The position numbers and the translations under genes were made by a program. A model generated the notes under the pieces. It was given only the letters and a program-made list of their open reading frames with translations. It was not told the DNA's origin and did not search any database. 23,280 bases of DNA, taken from contig JAGOCV010000019.1 in assembly GCA_017998575.1 (NCBI GenBank), positions 1 to 23,280 of the forward strand. Direction: 5' to 3'. Origin of the DNA: Burkholderiaceae bacterium. GTDB taxonomy: Bacteria; Pseudomonadota; Gammaproteobacteria; Burkholderiales; Burkholderiaceae. The first letter of the stretch is position 1; the number at the start of each line of letters is the position of its first letter. Shown piece by piece: positions 15,267-23,280 of this stretch.

Positions 15267-16258
15267 GCGTAACGCCCTTCGCTCACGGCCTGCGCCACGG
15301 CGGCCAGGCGCAGGCAGCGAGCCGCGTGGTCGGGCCCGACAGGTTCGACGACTGGCACGGTGACGTGGCAGGCCGGCTCGGTGAACGCGCAGCGGCCCGC
15401 GAAGGTGCAGCCGGCGGGCAGGTCGACCAGCTCGGGAACGGTACCGCCGATCGTCGCCAGACGCTGGCCGCGTGGCTGATCGAGCCGGGGCCGCGCCGCG
15501 AACAGGCCGCGCGTGTACGGGTGGCGCATGCCGGAGAACACGCTGGCCGTGCTGCCGGCTTCGACGACGCGGCCGCCGTACATCACCAGCATGCGCGAGA
15601 CGCTCTGCGCGATCAGGCCCAGGTCATGCGAGATCAGGAGCAGCGCCATGCCGCGCTCGGCAACCAGCTCGCCGATGAGGTCGAGGATCTGTTTCTGGAT
15701 CGTCACGTCGAGCGCGGTCGTCGGCTCGTCGGCGATCAGGAGTTCGGGGCCGCAGGCCAGCGCCATGGCGATGGTGATGCGTTGGCGCTGGCCGCCTGAG
15801 AACTGATGCGGATACGCATCGATGCGCTGCGCCGCCTGCGGGATGCCCACGCGATCCAGCAACCCGATCGCCTCGTCGCGCGCTGCGCGTGCCGACAGAC
15901 CCCGGTGCAGGCGCAGGGGCTCGGCCACCTGGCGGCCGATGGTGTGCACCGGGTTGAGTGCCGTCATCGGCTCCTGGAAGATCATCGCGACACGGTTGCC
16001 GCGCACGTGGTCCATGCGGCGGTCGGGCAGGCCCAAGAGCTCCTGCTCGTCGAAGCGGATGCTGCCGCGCACCTGCGCGTTCTCGGGAAGCAATCCCATG
16101 ATGGCCATGGCAGTGATCGACTTGCCGCAGCCCGATTCGCCGATGAGGCCCAGCGTCTGGCCACGTTCGAGCGAGAAACTCGCGCCGCGCACGGCGTCGG
16201 CCGCACCGCGCGGGGTCTGTAGGCGGATGCCCAGGTCGTCGACTTCGAGCAGTGGCAT
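15263..16258 (-). CDS. Peptide ABC transporter ATP-binding protein (DppD/OppD-like)
   Basis: The 331-aa ATPase carries Walker A GESGCGKS (40-47), FQEPMTALNPVHTIGRQ (94-110, the D-type hallmark), signature QFSGGQRQRITIAMAL (152-167) and Walker B LLIADEPTTALD (173-184). Its C-terminal oligopeptide domain has Cys at about 284, 290 and 297 (CTFAGRCAFTEPAC) plus a fourth in ARCL, the set that binds an iron-sulfur cluster in DppD-type ATPases. It starts at ATG 16258, 12 nt after the DppC-like gene, and its stop overlaps the next gene start. It is a full-length member of the family. Confidence 0.96.
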   Translation of the reverse strand: MPLLEVDDLGIRLQTPRGAADAVRGASFSLERGQTLGLIGESGCGKSITAMAIMGLLPENAQVRGSIRFDEQELLGLPDRRMDHVRGNRVAMIFQEPMTALNPVHTIGRQVAEPLRLHRGLSARAARDEAIGLLDRVGIPQAAQRIDAYPHQFSGGQRQRITIAMALACGPELLIADEPTTALDVTIQKQILDLIGELVAERGMALLLISHDLGLIAQSVSRMLVMYGGRVVEAGSTASVFSGMRHPYTRGLFAARPRLDQPRGQRLATIGGTVPELVDLPAGCTFAGRCAFTEPACHVTVPVVEPVGPDHAARCLRLAAVAQAVSEGRYA

Positions 16259-16270
16259 GGCGGCCTTCGG

Positions 16271-17187
16271 TCAGCGCTTGCGGGCCAGCCGCGGATCGAG
16301 CAGATCGCGCAGGCCATCGCCCAGCAGGTTGAGGCCGAGCACGGCCAGCACGATGGCCACGCCAGGGAACACGGCCAGGAACGGTGCCTGGAACATCAGT
16401 GACTGCGCCTCGGCCAGCATGCGACCCCACGATGGCTGGGGCGGCTGCGTGCCCAGGCCCAGGTAGGACAGCGCGGCCTCGGCCAGGATGGCGATGGCGA
16501 AGCGGATGGTGGCCTGCACCACCAGCACCGAGACGATGTTGGGCAGCACGTGCTCCAGCGTGATGCTCCATGGTCCCTTGCCGCAGGCGCGCGCGGCCAG
16601 CACGAATTCGCGCGACCACACGGCGTTGGCCGATGCGCGCGTGATGCGCGCGAAGGTGGGAATGTTGTAGATGCCGATGGCGATGATGGCGTTGACCAGC
16701 CCCGGACCGAACACGGCCGTGAGCATGATGGCCGAGAGGATGGCAGGGAAGGCGAACGTGAAGTCCGACAGCCGCATGATGCCTTCCTCGACCCAGCCGC
16801 GCCGCGCCGAAGCAAGCAGGCCCAGCGCGGTCCCGATGACGAGACCGATGCCGACGGCGATCAGGCCGACCAGGATGGACGCGCGGGCCCCCACCAGCAG
16901 CAGCGACACCACATCGCGCCCGAAAGCATCGGTGCCCAGCCAGTGCTGCAGGCTCGGGGCCTGCAGCGCCACGTCCATGCGGACTTCGTAGGGCGACCAC
17001 GGCGTCCACACCAGCGACAGCGCTGCCGCGGTCAGCAACAAGGCCGTGAGCACCGCGCCGATCACGAAGCTGGGATGGCGCGCGGCGCGATGCAGGAACG
17101 ACGGTGCCGGCCCCGCAGCCGCCAGTGCGACACCGCCCGCCGGCAGCGATGCGGCCGGGACCGCGAGCGAGGCAGGTGTCGGCTCAT

Positions 17188-17191
<4 letters not shown>
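16271..17191 (-). CDS. Peptide ABC transporter permease (DppC-like)
   Basis: The 306-aa inner-membrane protein starts with a cytoplasmic Ala/Pro-rich tail, one hydrophobic helix (about 41-66), a periplasmic loop with LGTDAFGRDVVSLLLVGARAS, and then about five more membrane segments. LGTDxxGRD is diagnostic for the C-type permease. The cytoplasmic coupling loop is ARACGKGPWSITLEHVLPN. It ends with LLGDGLRDLLDPRLARK, also typical. It overlaps the upstream permease gene by four bases (ATGA), supporting stoichiometric synthesis of the two channel subunits. Confidence 0.95.
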
Positions 17192-18561
<1,370 letters not shown>

Positions 18562-18573
<12 letters not shown>

Positions 18574-19014
18574 CCTTTTCTTTTTCTGCGGGGCGCGCTG
18601 GCCGTCGGTGACGGTGTAGAGGCCGTCGTCCATGGCCGCGGCTTTGGATTTCTTGCGCGTGGTCTTCCGGGTTTCATGGCGGACCGCGCTCATCGGGCGT
18701 GACGCCAGGGTTTGCGCCGTGGGCGCAGCGGCAGCGCGGCGTTGCCTGGCCTCGCGCTCGTCACGCAGCCGCTCGCGTTCGAGGTCGTCCGCCGCCTGGC
18801 CCGACTGGCGATTCACTTCGTCAGCAGCAGACTTCTGCTCGGACGAACGCGGATCGCCGCTGGCCACCACGCTGCCGCCGGGGCACGCCGTGTGACTGTA
18901 GGAGTTGCCGGCACAGCGGTACACCGCCTGCTGAGCCGAGGCCGCCAGCCAGGTCATCGCGCCAACTGCCAGCGCAACGACCCGCAGCAGGTGTCCGGCG
19001 CAGCTGGGTTTCAC
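18562..19014 (-). CDS. DUF4124-like small secreted protein with Lys-rich tail
   Basis: The 150-aa product has a signal peptide to about ASAQQ, then a short [20 protein letters not shown] segment with a Cys pair resembling the start of DUF4124 domains. The middle is a charged helix rich in Glu, Arg and Asp ([18 protein letters not shown]), a likely coiled coil. The C-terminus is strongly basic, with Lys/Arg runs ending KKKRKKS. It starts with GTG in a GTGA overlap with the end of pth, so the two are coupled. Function is unknown; a periplasmic or envelope-associated role is inferred only from the signal peptide. It converges on the ferredoxin gene with 9 nt between stop codons. Confidence 0.75.
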
Positions 19015-19664
19015 GGCGTGGCTCCGGCCGGACCGGAGGCGGGCGCTGCAGCCGTATCGGGTGCAGGTTGGCGAGGCGGCTTGGGGCGCGGCGGCTTGCT
19101 GGTGTGCACCAACTGCGTGGCGCGCGTCATGTCGCCGCCGATCAGTTCGGGAACGGCCTTGAGCGTCCGGTCGATGCAGGCCTCGATGGCATCGCGCTGC
19201 TCGGGTGCCGGCTTGCGCAGCACCCAGTGCACTACTTCGGACTTGACGCCAGGATGGCCGATGCCCAGGCGCAGACGCCAGTAGTCGGCCGTGCCGAGTT
19301 GGGCATGGATGTCGCGCAGACCGTTGTGCCCGGCATGGCTGCCACCGAACTTGAGCTTGGCCTCGCCGGGCACGACGTCGAGTTCATCGTGCACCACGAG
19401 GATTTCTTCAGGCTGGATCTTGAAGAAGCGGGCCAGTGCAGCGACTGACTTGCCCGAGACGTTCATGAAAGTCTGGGGCTCGAGCAGCCAGATCGTCTGC
19501 CCATGGGCGCTGGTGCGCGCGACCCGCCCGTGGTAGCTGCGATCGGAAACCAGATTCGCCTTCAGTTCGCGCGCCAGGGCATCGATCCACCAGAAACCGG
19601 CGTTGTGGCGTGTGCCCTCGTATTCAGTACCCGGATTGCCCAGGCCGACGAACAACTTGATCAT
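19011..19664 (-). CDS. pth: Peptidyl-tRNA hydrolase
   Basis: The 217-aa enzyme frees tRNA from dropped-off peptidyl-tRNA. Active-site residues are at the E. coli positions: Asn10 in GLGNPG, His20 in TRHNAGFW, Asn68 in FMNVSG, Asp93 in VVHDELD and Asn114 in GHNGLRDI. The C-terminus has an extra Pro/Ala-rich tail of about 25 residues compared with E. coli (194 aa). I chose ATG 19664 because it begins the conserved [11 protein letters not shown]; upstream in-frame codons have no family support. A GATAAT box lies six bases before the ATG and a terminator separates the gene from rplY, so it is probably transcribed separately from a leaderless or nearly leaderless message. Its stop overlaps the following gene. 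Confidence 0.97.
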   Translation of the reverse strand: MIKLFVGLGNPGTEYEGTRHNAGFWWIDALARELKANLVSDRSYHGRVARTSAHGQTIWLLEPQTFMNVSGKSVAALARFFKIQPEEILVVHDELDVVPGEAKLKFGGSHAGHNGLRDIHAQLGTADYWRLRLGIGHPGVKSEVVHWVLRKPAPEQRDAIEACIDRTLKAVPELIGGDMTRATQLVHTSKPPRPKPPRQPAPDTAAAPASGPAGATP

Positions 19665-19670
19665 CGCGGG

Positions 19671-19676
19671 ATTATC
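19671..19676 (-). promoter_or_regulatory. -10-like box, possible leaderless promoter of pth
   Basis: On the minus strand GATAAT is followed by six bases and the pth ATG. There is no Shine-Dalgarno. The rplY terminator lies upstream, so pth needs its own promoter, which supports this box. The -35 is not recognisable. Confidence 0.5.
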
Positions 19677-19711
19677 GCGGCAGGCCACGGACACCGGCGG
19701 TGCGCTGACAC

Positions 19712-19742
19712 AAAAGAAAACGGCCCGCACAAGGCGGGCCGT
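19712..19742 (-). terminator. Rho-independent terminator of rplY
   Basis: On the minus strand a perfect 9-bp stem ACGGCCCGC / GCGGGCCGT with a 5-nt loop is followed by TTTCTTTTG. It begins 21 nt after the rplY stop codon. Confidence 0.92.
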
Positions 19743-19763
19743 CGTCCGGGAGGCGAGCGGTGC

Positions 19764-20399
19764 TTACTTCTTGCCCTTGGCGGCCGGAGCAGCGGGCGCT
19801 GCTGCTGCAGCAGCAGCCGGTTCGGCGGCCTCTTCGGCGGCAGCAGCCACCACCGACACCAGCACCGGGTTGTTCTGGCCGTGGGTCACAGCCTTCACGC
19901 CCTTGGGCAGCTTGATGTCCTTGAGGTGCAGCGATGCGCCCTTCTTCAGCTCGGACAGGTCGACCGAGATGAACTCGGGCAGGTCACCGGGCAGGCAGGA
20001 GATTTCCAGTTCGGTGACGATGATGTTCACCAGCTGGGCTTCCAGCTTCACGGCAGGCGATTCTTCCTGGCCGCTGTAGTGCACGGGCACCTTGGCCGTC
20101 AGGCGGGTACGGGCGTCCACACGCTGGAAGTCCACGTGCAGGACCTGCGGCTTGTACGGGTGGTACTGCACATCGCGCAGCAGGACCTTGGAGGTGGCGC
20201 CAGCCAGTTCCATCTCGAGGATGGACGAGTGGAATGCTTCCTTCTTGAGGGCGTGCCACAGCGCGTTGTGATCGATCTCGATCAGTTGCGGCTCCTTGCC
20301 CTCGCCACCGTAGACGATGCCGGGGGTCTTGCCCGAATAGCGGAGACGGCGGCTCGCACCCGTGCCCTGCTTTGCGCGCTCAAAAGCGACGAAATTCAT
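19764..20399 (-). CDS. rplY: 50S ribosomal protein L25 (general stress protein Ctc form)
   Basis: The 211-aa protein is the long CTC/TL5 form, with an N-terminal 5S-rRNA-binding L25 domain (about 1-95, including [20 protein letters not shown] and [20 protein letters not shown]) and a C-terminal beta domain (about 96-185). A low-complexity Ala/Glu tail ends in KGKK. It binds 5S rRNA in the large subunit. I chose ATG 20399 because GGAG lies seven bases upstream; a TTG two codons earlier is not needed. Between the prs terminator and this start only 47 nt remain, so its promoter is either very compact or it depends on readthrough from prs. Confidence 0.96.
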   Translation of the reverse strand: MNFVAFERAKQGTGASRRLRYSGKTPGIVYGGEGKEPQLIEIDHNALWHALKKEAFHSSILEMELAGATSKVLLRDVQYHPYKPQVLHVDFQRVDARTRLTAKVPVHYSGQEESPAVKLEAQLVNIIVTELEISCLPGDLPEFISVDLSELKKGASLHLKDIKLPKGVKAVTHGQNNPVLVSVVAAAAEEAAEPAAAAAAAPAAPAAKGKK

Positions 20400-20446
20400 G
20401 TTCAAACTCCAGTAGAAGCCCGCCGCGACCAGCTGGGCTCCGGTTC

Positions 20447-20472
20447 AAAAAAGGCGCCCGGCATGGGCGCCT
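20447..20472 (-). terminator. Rho-independent terminator or attenuator between prs and rplY
   Basis: On the minus strand a perfect 8-bp stem AGGCGCCC / GGGCGCCT with a 5-nt loop is followed by a T run. It begins 10 nt after the prs stop codon and ends 47 nt before the rplY start. Confidence 0.9.
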
Positions 20473-20482
20473 GCTCATTGCC

Positions 20483-21457
20483 TCAGAACAGGTTGACCTG
20501 ATCCGAGAACAAACTCATCACCGATTCGCCCTTGGCAATGCGCTGGATCGTTTCGGCGATCAGCGGGGCGACGGTGAGCTGACGGATCTTGGTGCAGCCC
20601 TGGGCGGCATCCGACAGCGGGATGGTGTTGGTCACGACCACTTCGTCGAGCGCCGCACCCTGAGCGATGCGCTCGATGGCCGGGCCCGAGAAGATGGCGT
20701 GCGTGCAGTAGGCGTAGACCTTCTTGGCGCCGCGTTCCTTGAGCACCTCGGCAGCCTTCACCAGCGTACCCGCGGTGTCGATCATGTCGTCCATGATCAC
20801 GCAGTTGCGGCCCTCGATGTCGCCGATCACGTGCATGACTTCGGAGACGTTGGCCTTGGGGCGGCGCTTGTCGATGATGGCCAGGTCGCAACCGAGTTGC
20901 TTGGCCAGCGCGCGAGCGCGCACCACGCCACCCACGTCTGGCGAGACCACGATGAGGTCCTCGTAGTTCTTCTGGCGCAGGTCGCCCAGCAGCACCGGCG
21001 AGGCGTAGATGTTGTCGACCGGGATGTCGAAGAAGCCCTGGATCTGGTCGGCGTGCAGGTCCATGGTCAGAACGCGCGCCACGCCCACGGTCTGCAGCAG
21101 GTTGGCAACCACCTTGGCCGAGATCGGCACGCGCGTCGAGCGAGGACGGCGGTCCTGGCGGGCGTAGCCGAAATACGGGATGACGGCGGAGATGCGATCA
21201 GCCGACGAACGCTTGAGCGCGTCGACCATGATGAGCAGCTCCATCAGGTTCTCGTTGGTCGGCGCGCAGGTGGACTGCACTACGAACACATCGCGGGCAC
21301 GCACGTTCTGGTTGATTTCGACCGTGACCTCGCCGTCGGAGAACCGGCCCACGTGCGCATTGCCCAGGGAGATGCCCAGGTGCTGCGCAATCTCTGCGGC
21401 CATGCCAGGATTGGCGTTGCCCGTGAAGACCATGAAATCGGGGTGGAGCGGCTGCAT
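20483..21457 (-). CDS. prs: Ribose-phosphate pyrophosphokinase (PRPP synthetase)
   Basis: The 324-aa class I enzyme makes PRPP from ribose 5-phosphate and ATP for nucleotide, His and Trp synthesis. Visible motifs are [12 protein letters not shown] (37-48), the ATP-binding [11 protein letters not shown] (94-104), the metal-binding [11 protein letters not shown] (133-143), the flexible loop [13 protein letters not shown] and the PRPP loop DDMIDTAGT (223-231). Length fits the family (about 315). The start at ATG 21457 has GGGAAG about five bases upstream; ATG 21433 would cut into the conserved N-terminus. It follows tRNA-Gln by 45 nt and ends in a terminator. The ispE-tRNA-prs order is familiar from related Burkholderiales. 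Confidence 0.98.
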   Translation of the reverse strand: MQPLHPDFMVFTGNANPGMAAEIAQHLGISLGNAHVGRFSDGEVTVEINQNVRARDVFVVQSTCAPTNENLMELLIMVDALKRSSADRISAVIPYFGYARQDRRPRSTRVPISAKVVANLLQTVGVARVLTMDLHADQIQGFFDIPVDNIYASPVLLGDLRQKNYEDLIVVSPDVGGVVRARALAKQLGCDLAIIDKRRPKANVSEVMHVIGDIEGRNCVIMDDMIDTAGTLVKAAEVLKERGAKKVYAYCTHAIFSGPAIERIAQGAALDEVVVTNTIPLSDAAQGCTKIRQLTVAPLIAETIQRIAKGESVMSLFSDQVNLF

Positions 21458-21502
21458 GGAGCTTCCCGGCGATGTGTTGTGTGCCTGAACGTCGAGCGTA
21501 TT

Positions 21503-21579
21503 TGGCAGGGGAGGAAGGACTCGAACCCTCGAATGCCGGAATCAAAATCCGGTGCCTTAACCAACTTGGCGACTCCCCT
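21503..21579 (-). tRNA. tRNA-Gln (anticodon UUG)
   Basis: The 77-nt minus-strand gene folds as a full cloverleaf. The acceptor stem is AGGGGAG / CTCCCCT with discriminator G and an encoded CCA. The D arm is GCC/GGC, the anticodon arm CCGGA/TCCGG around TTTTGAT (anticodon TTG), and the T arm GAGGG/CCTTC with TTCGAGT. It reads CAA and, by wobble, CAG. It lies between ispE (39 nt away) and prs (45 nt), in the same direction, and is probably processed from a common transcript. Confidence 0.97.
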
Positions 21580-21618
21580 ACACAGGAGGATGGCCGATGC
21601 CACCCACCGATAATGTCG

Positions 21619-22461
21619 CTAGGATGCCCACCCTTTGAGGGGATGGGCCTCCAGATTGCTGCAGATGCGTGCCTGCCAGGGCGGTGCCGGCAAGGATGCC
21701 GGCGCCGGGACGCCAGAGGGCAGGACCGCGAACACCGCACTTCCAGAGCCAGTCATCCTGCCGTCCAACCCCTGTTGCGACAACCAGGCCAGGGCCTCGG
21801 AAATCGCAGGGCAGAGTTGCTCGGCTACTGGCTGCAGGTCGTTGTGGCCGAAGCCGAACGGGTTTGCAGCAAAGCCTGAGATTGTAGCAGTTTCCGAATC
21901 GCGTTTGAGAAGGGGTGACGCAAAAATCTTTGCGGTCTCCAGCCCTTCAGGTGGTTTCACGACACAGAAACGCGCGGCGGGCACATCGATGGGGCGGATC
22001 TGCTCGCCGATGCCTTCCACCCATGCCGCGCCGCCCGATAGGAAGAACGGCACATCAGCGCCCAGTGACAGGCCGATCTCGGCCAGGGTGGATGCTGGTA
22101 GCCCCAGACCCCAGAGCCGGTTGAGCGCCAGCAGGCAGGACGCGGCATCCGACGAGCCGCCGCCCATGCCGGCCTGCGCGGGGATGTTTTTTTCAACCGC
22201 GATGTGGGCGCCAAGCGCGGTGCCGGCGCGCTGCTGCAGGGCGCGCGCCGCTCGGACGATGAGATCGTCTTCGGGCAACTCGATGCTCAGGTCTTCGCGA
22301 GAAATGGCACCATCCCGGCGCAGTTCGAAATGCAGCGTGTCGCACCAGTCCACGAGCATGAAGACCGACTGCAGCAGGTGATAGCCATCCGGCCGGCGAC
22401 CCGTGACGTGCAGGAACAGGTTGAGCTTGGCGGGAGCGGGAACGTCGGTGAGCGATGTCAT
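21619..22461 (-). CDS. ispE: 4-diphosphocytidyl-2-C-methyl-D-erythritol kinase IspE
   Basis: The 280-aa GHMP kinase phosphorylates CDP-ME in the non-mevalonate isoprenoid pathway. It starts with the substrate-binding APAKLNLFLHVTGRRPDGYH (9-28), containing the conserved Lys12. It has the ATP loop PAQAGMGGGSSDAA (94-107) and the catalytic Asp136 in LGADVPFFLSGG. The C-terminal GHMP motif is MTGSGSAVFAV. Length matches the family (about 283). The start is ATG 22461, 28 nt after the lolB stop; there is no strong Shine-Dalgarno. It belongs to the lolB-ispE-tRNA-prs run. Confidence 0.97.
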   Translation of the reverse strand: MTSLTDVPAPAKLNLFLHVTGRRPDGYHLLQSVFMLVDWCDTLHFELRRDGAISREDLSIELPEDDLIVRAARALQQRAGTALGAHIAVEKNIPAQAGMGGGSSDAASCLLALNRLWGLGLPASTLAEIGLSLGADVPFFLSGGAAWVEGIGEQIRPIDVPAARFCVVKPPEGLETAKIFASPLLKRDSETATISGFAANPFGFGHNDLQPVAEQLCPAISEALAWLSQQGLDGRMTGSGSAVFAVLPSGVPAPASLPAPPWQARICSNLEAHPLKGWAS

Positions 22462-22489
22462 GGCGAGGCTGGGGGCCGCCGATTCTCGC

Positions 22490-23014
22490 TCAGGGAACGT
22501 TTTCGAAGATCAGCCGCAGGTCAGCCGCGGGTGCCGGCGCCTCGCGGCGCGCTTGCAGGCGGCCGTCGGCATAGGACGACAGGTCGGCCTGCCAGCCCTG
22601 GGCCGTCGCGGGGCGGCCAGAGAGCCACTCGAACAGCGCAGTCACGGGGACCGGCGTGCCTGTGACGCTGGCCAGCAGTTCGTCGACAGAGGCGTAACGA
22701 CGCGTCTCGTTGCCGCTGTGCAGCGTGGCGCCCTCGGGGCCCCACGTCAGGCGCGCAAGGATGCTGCCCAGCGGTGTGGCCAGCGAGAGCTCGCCCGCAT
22801 CGGCTGTGCCTTTGAGATCGAACGCCGCCGACAGTGATTGCGGAGGATTCGACTCGACGCGCAGTGCCATGCGACCGCTCCAGTTGTCGGGCGTTCCTCC
22901 GGCACGCGGAACAGAAGTCCGCGGTGCCGCGCAGCCTGCCAGCCAGAGCACGGCACCCGCGAGCGGCAGCGATATCGCCAGCCGTCGCGATGGGAGGGCT
23001 GCCGGCCGGTTCAC
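22490..23014 (-). CDS. lolB: Outer-membrane lipoprotein receptor LolB
   Basis: The 174-aa lipoprotein has a signal peptide ending in the lipobox LAGC with Cys28 as the acylated residue. The mature domain has the LolB pattern: WSGRMALRVE at its start, then LSAAFDLKG, GELSLATPLG and the late FEWLSGRPA and GWQADLSSYADGRLQA segments. LolB accepts lipoproteins from LolA and inserts them in the outer membrane. It is somewhat shorter than E. coli LolB (207 aa). The start is a GTG overlapping the stop of the upstream TPR gene (GTGA); no ATG lies before the signal peptide. Being next to ispE, as in many proteobacteria, supports the call. Confidence 0.93.
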   Translation of the reverse strand: MNRPAALPSRRLAISLPLAGAVLWLAGCAAPRTSVPRAGGTPDNWSGRMALRVESNPPQSLSAAFDLKGTADAGELSLATPLGSILARLTWGPEGATLHSGNETRRYASVDELLASVTGTPVPVTALFEWLSGRPATAQGWQADLSSYADGRLQARREAPAPAADLRLIFENVP

Positions 23015-23280
23015 GGCCGCACCCGCAGGCGGCGCAGTGTTTCCTGCAGCGTTTCGTTGTCGGCGGCCAGGCCCAGGCCTTCCCGCCAGATGGTCATGGC
23101 GCGATCGCGCTGGCCCAGAGTCCAGAGAACCTCGCCCAGGTGCGCCGCGATCTCCGCATCGGGCCGGGCGCGATAGGCTCGCTCCAGGATGCGGGCGGCT
23201 TCCGTGCGGTTGCCGGCCCGGAACTCGACCCAGCCCAGGCTGTCGGAGATGAAAGGGTCGTTGGGCGCGAACTCCAGAGC
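23011..23280 (-). CDS. Tetratricopeptide repeat protein upstream of lolB, 3' part
   Basis: The minus-strand frame is open from the right edge to a TGA at 23013-23011, giving about 89 C-terminal residues; the start is outside the window. The visible part is TPR: DPFISDSLGWVEFRAGN, then EAARILERAYRARPDAEIAA, HLGEVLWTLGQRDRAMTIW, with the Gly, Ala and Pro positions of TPR hairpins. A TPR protein directly upstream of lolB and coupled to it by a 4-nt overlap is, as I recall, usual in Burkholderiales. These proteins are usually annotated as secreted TPR proteins; the signal region is not visible here. Confidence 0.88.
   Translation of the reverse strand, partial: ALEFAPNDPFISDSLGWVEFRAGNRTEAARILERAYRARPDAEIAAHLGEVLWTLGQRDRAMTIWREGLGLAADNETLQETLRRLRVRP

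Noticed and set aside
19797..19860. GCAGC/GCTGCT-rich stretch near the 3' end of rplY as a possible repeat element.
   Set aside because: It only reflects alanine codons in the low-complexity tail of L25.

Overview
The window is a dense, high-G+C (roughly two thirds G+C by eye) stretch of bacterial chromosome. The order TPR gene-lolB-ispE-tRNA-Gln-prs-rplY-pth, followed by a YfhL-type ferredoxin, coaD, rsmD, a pair of M16 peptidases, ftsY and rpoH, together with a Bug-type (Bordetella uptake gene) binding protein, points to a betaproteobacterium of the order Burkholderiales, probably close to the Alcaligenaceae. This assignment rests on recalled gene order and family content, not on a search.

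Left part (1-8543). The 3' end of a DNA alkylation repair protein gene converges on an orphan Bug solute-binding protein. Next comes rpoH (heat-shock sigma factor) with its own terminator. Its leader carries a perfect CIRCE (HrcA) operator, and a sigma-E-like promoter overlaps that operator. A small DUF962/Mpo1-like membrane protein and ftsY follow on the same strand. The M16 peptidase pair (one member with the zinc motif, one without), rsmD and coaD run on the plus strand. The ftsY/M16 divergent junction is only 29 bp and holds a perfect palindrome.

Middle part (8544-18255). An alpha/beta hydrolase is divergent from a histidine phosphatase. A minus-strand seven-gene cluster then reads DppB-like permease, DppC-like permease, DppD-like ATPase, DppF-like ATPase, periplasmic binding protein, amidase, TTC38-like TPR protein. 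Most junctions overlap by 4 nt, so it is probably one transcript for importing and hydrolysing a peptide- or amide-like nutrient. This block separates coaD from the ferredoxin gene, two genes I recall as neighbours in related bacteria.

Right part (18256-23280). A 2[4Fe-4S] ferredoxin on the plus strand ends in a terminator whose stem contains the stop codons of both convergent genes. The rest is on the minus strand: partial TPR gene, lolB, ispE, tRNA-Gln(UUG), prs, rplY, pth and a small DUF4124-like secreted protein. Terminators follow prs and rplY, and pth has its own -10-like box six bases before its start codon. These genes cover outer-membrane lipoprotein delivery, isoprenoid and PRPP synthesis, and translation.

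I found no insertion sequence, prophage, CRISPR array, toxin-antitoxin pair or obvious new system. The best leads are the regulatory layout at rpoH, the recurring leaderless-gene pattern, and the transporter-amidase-TTC38 operon.
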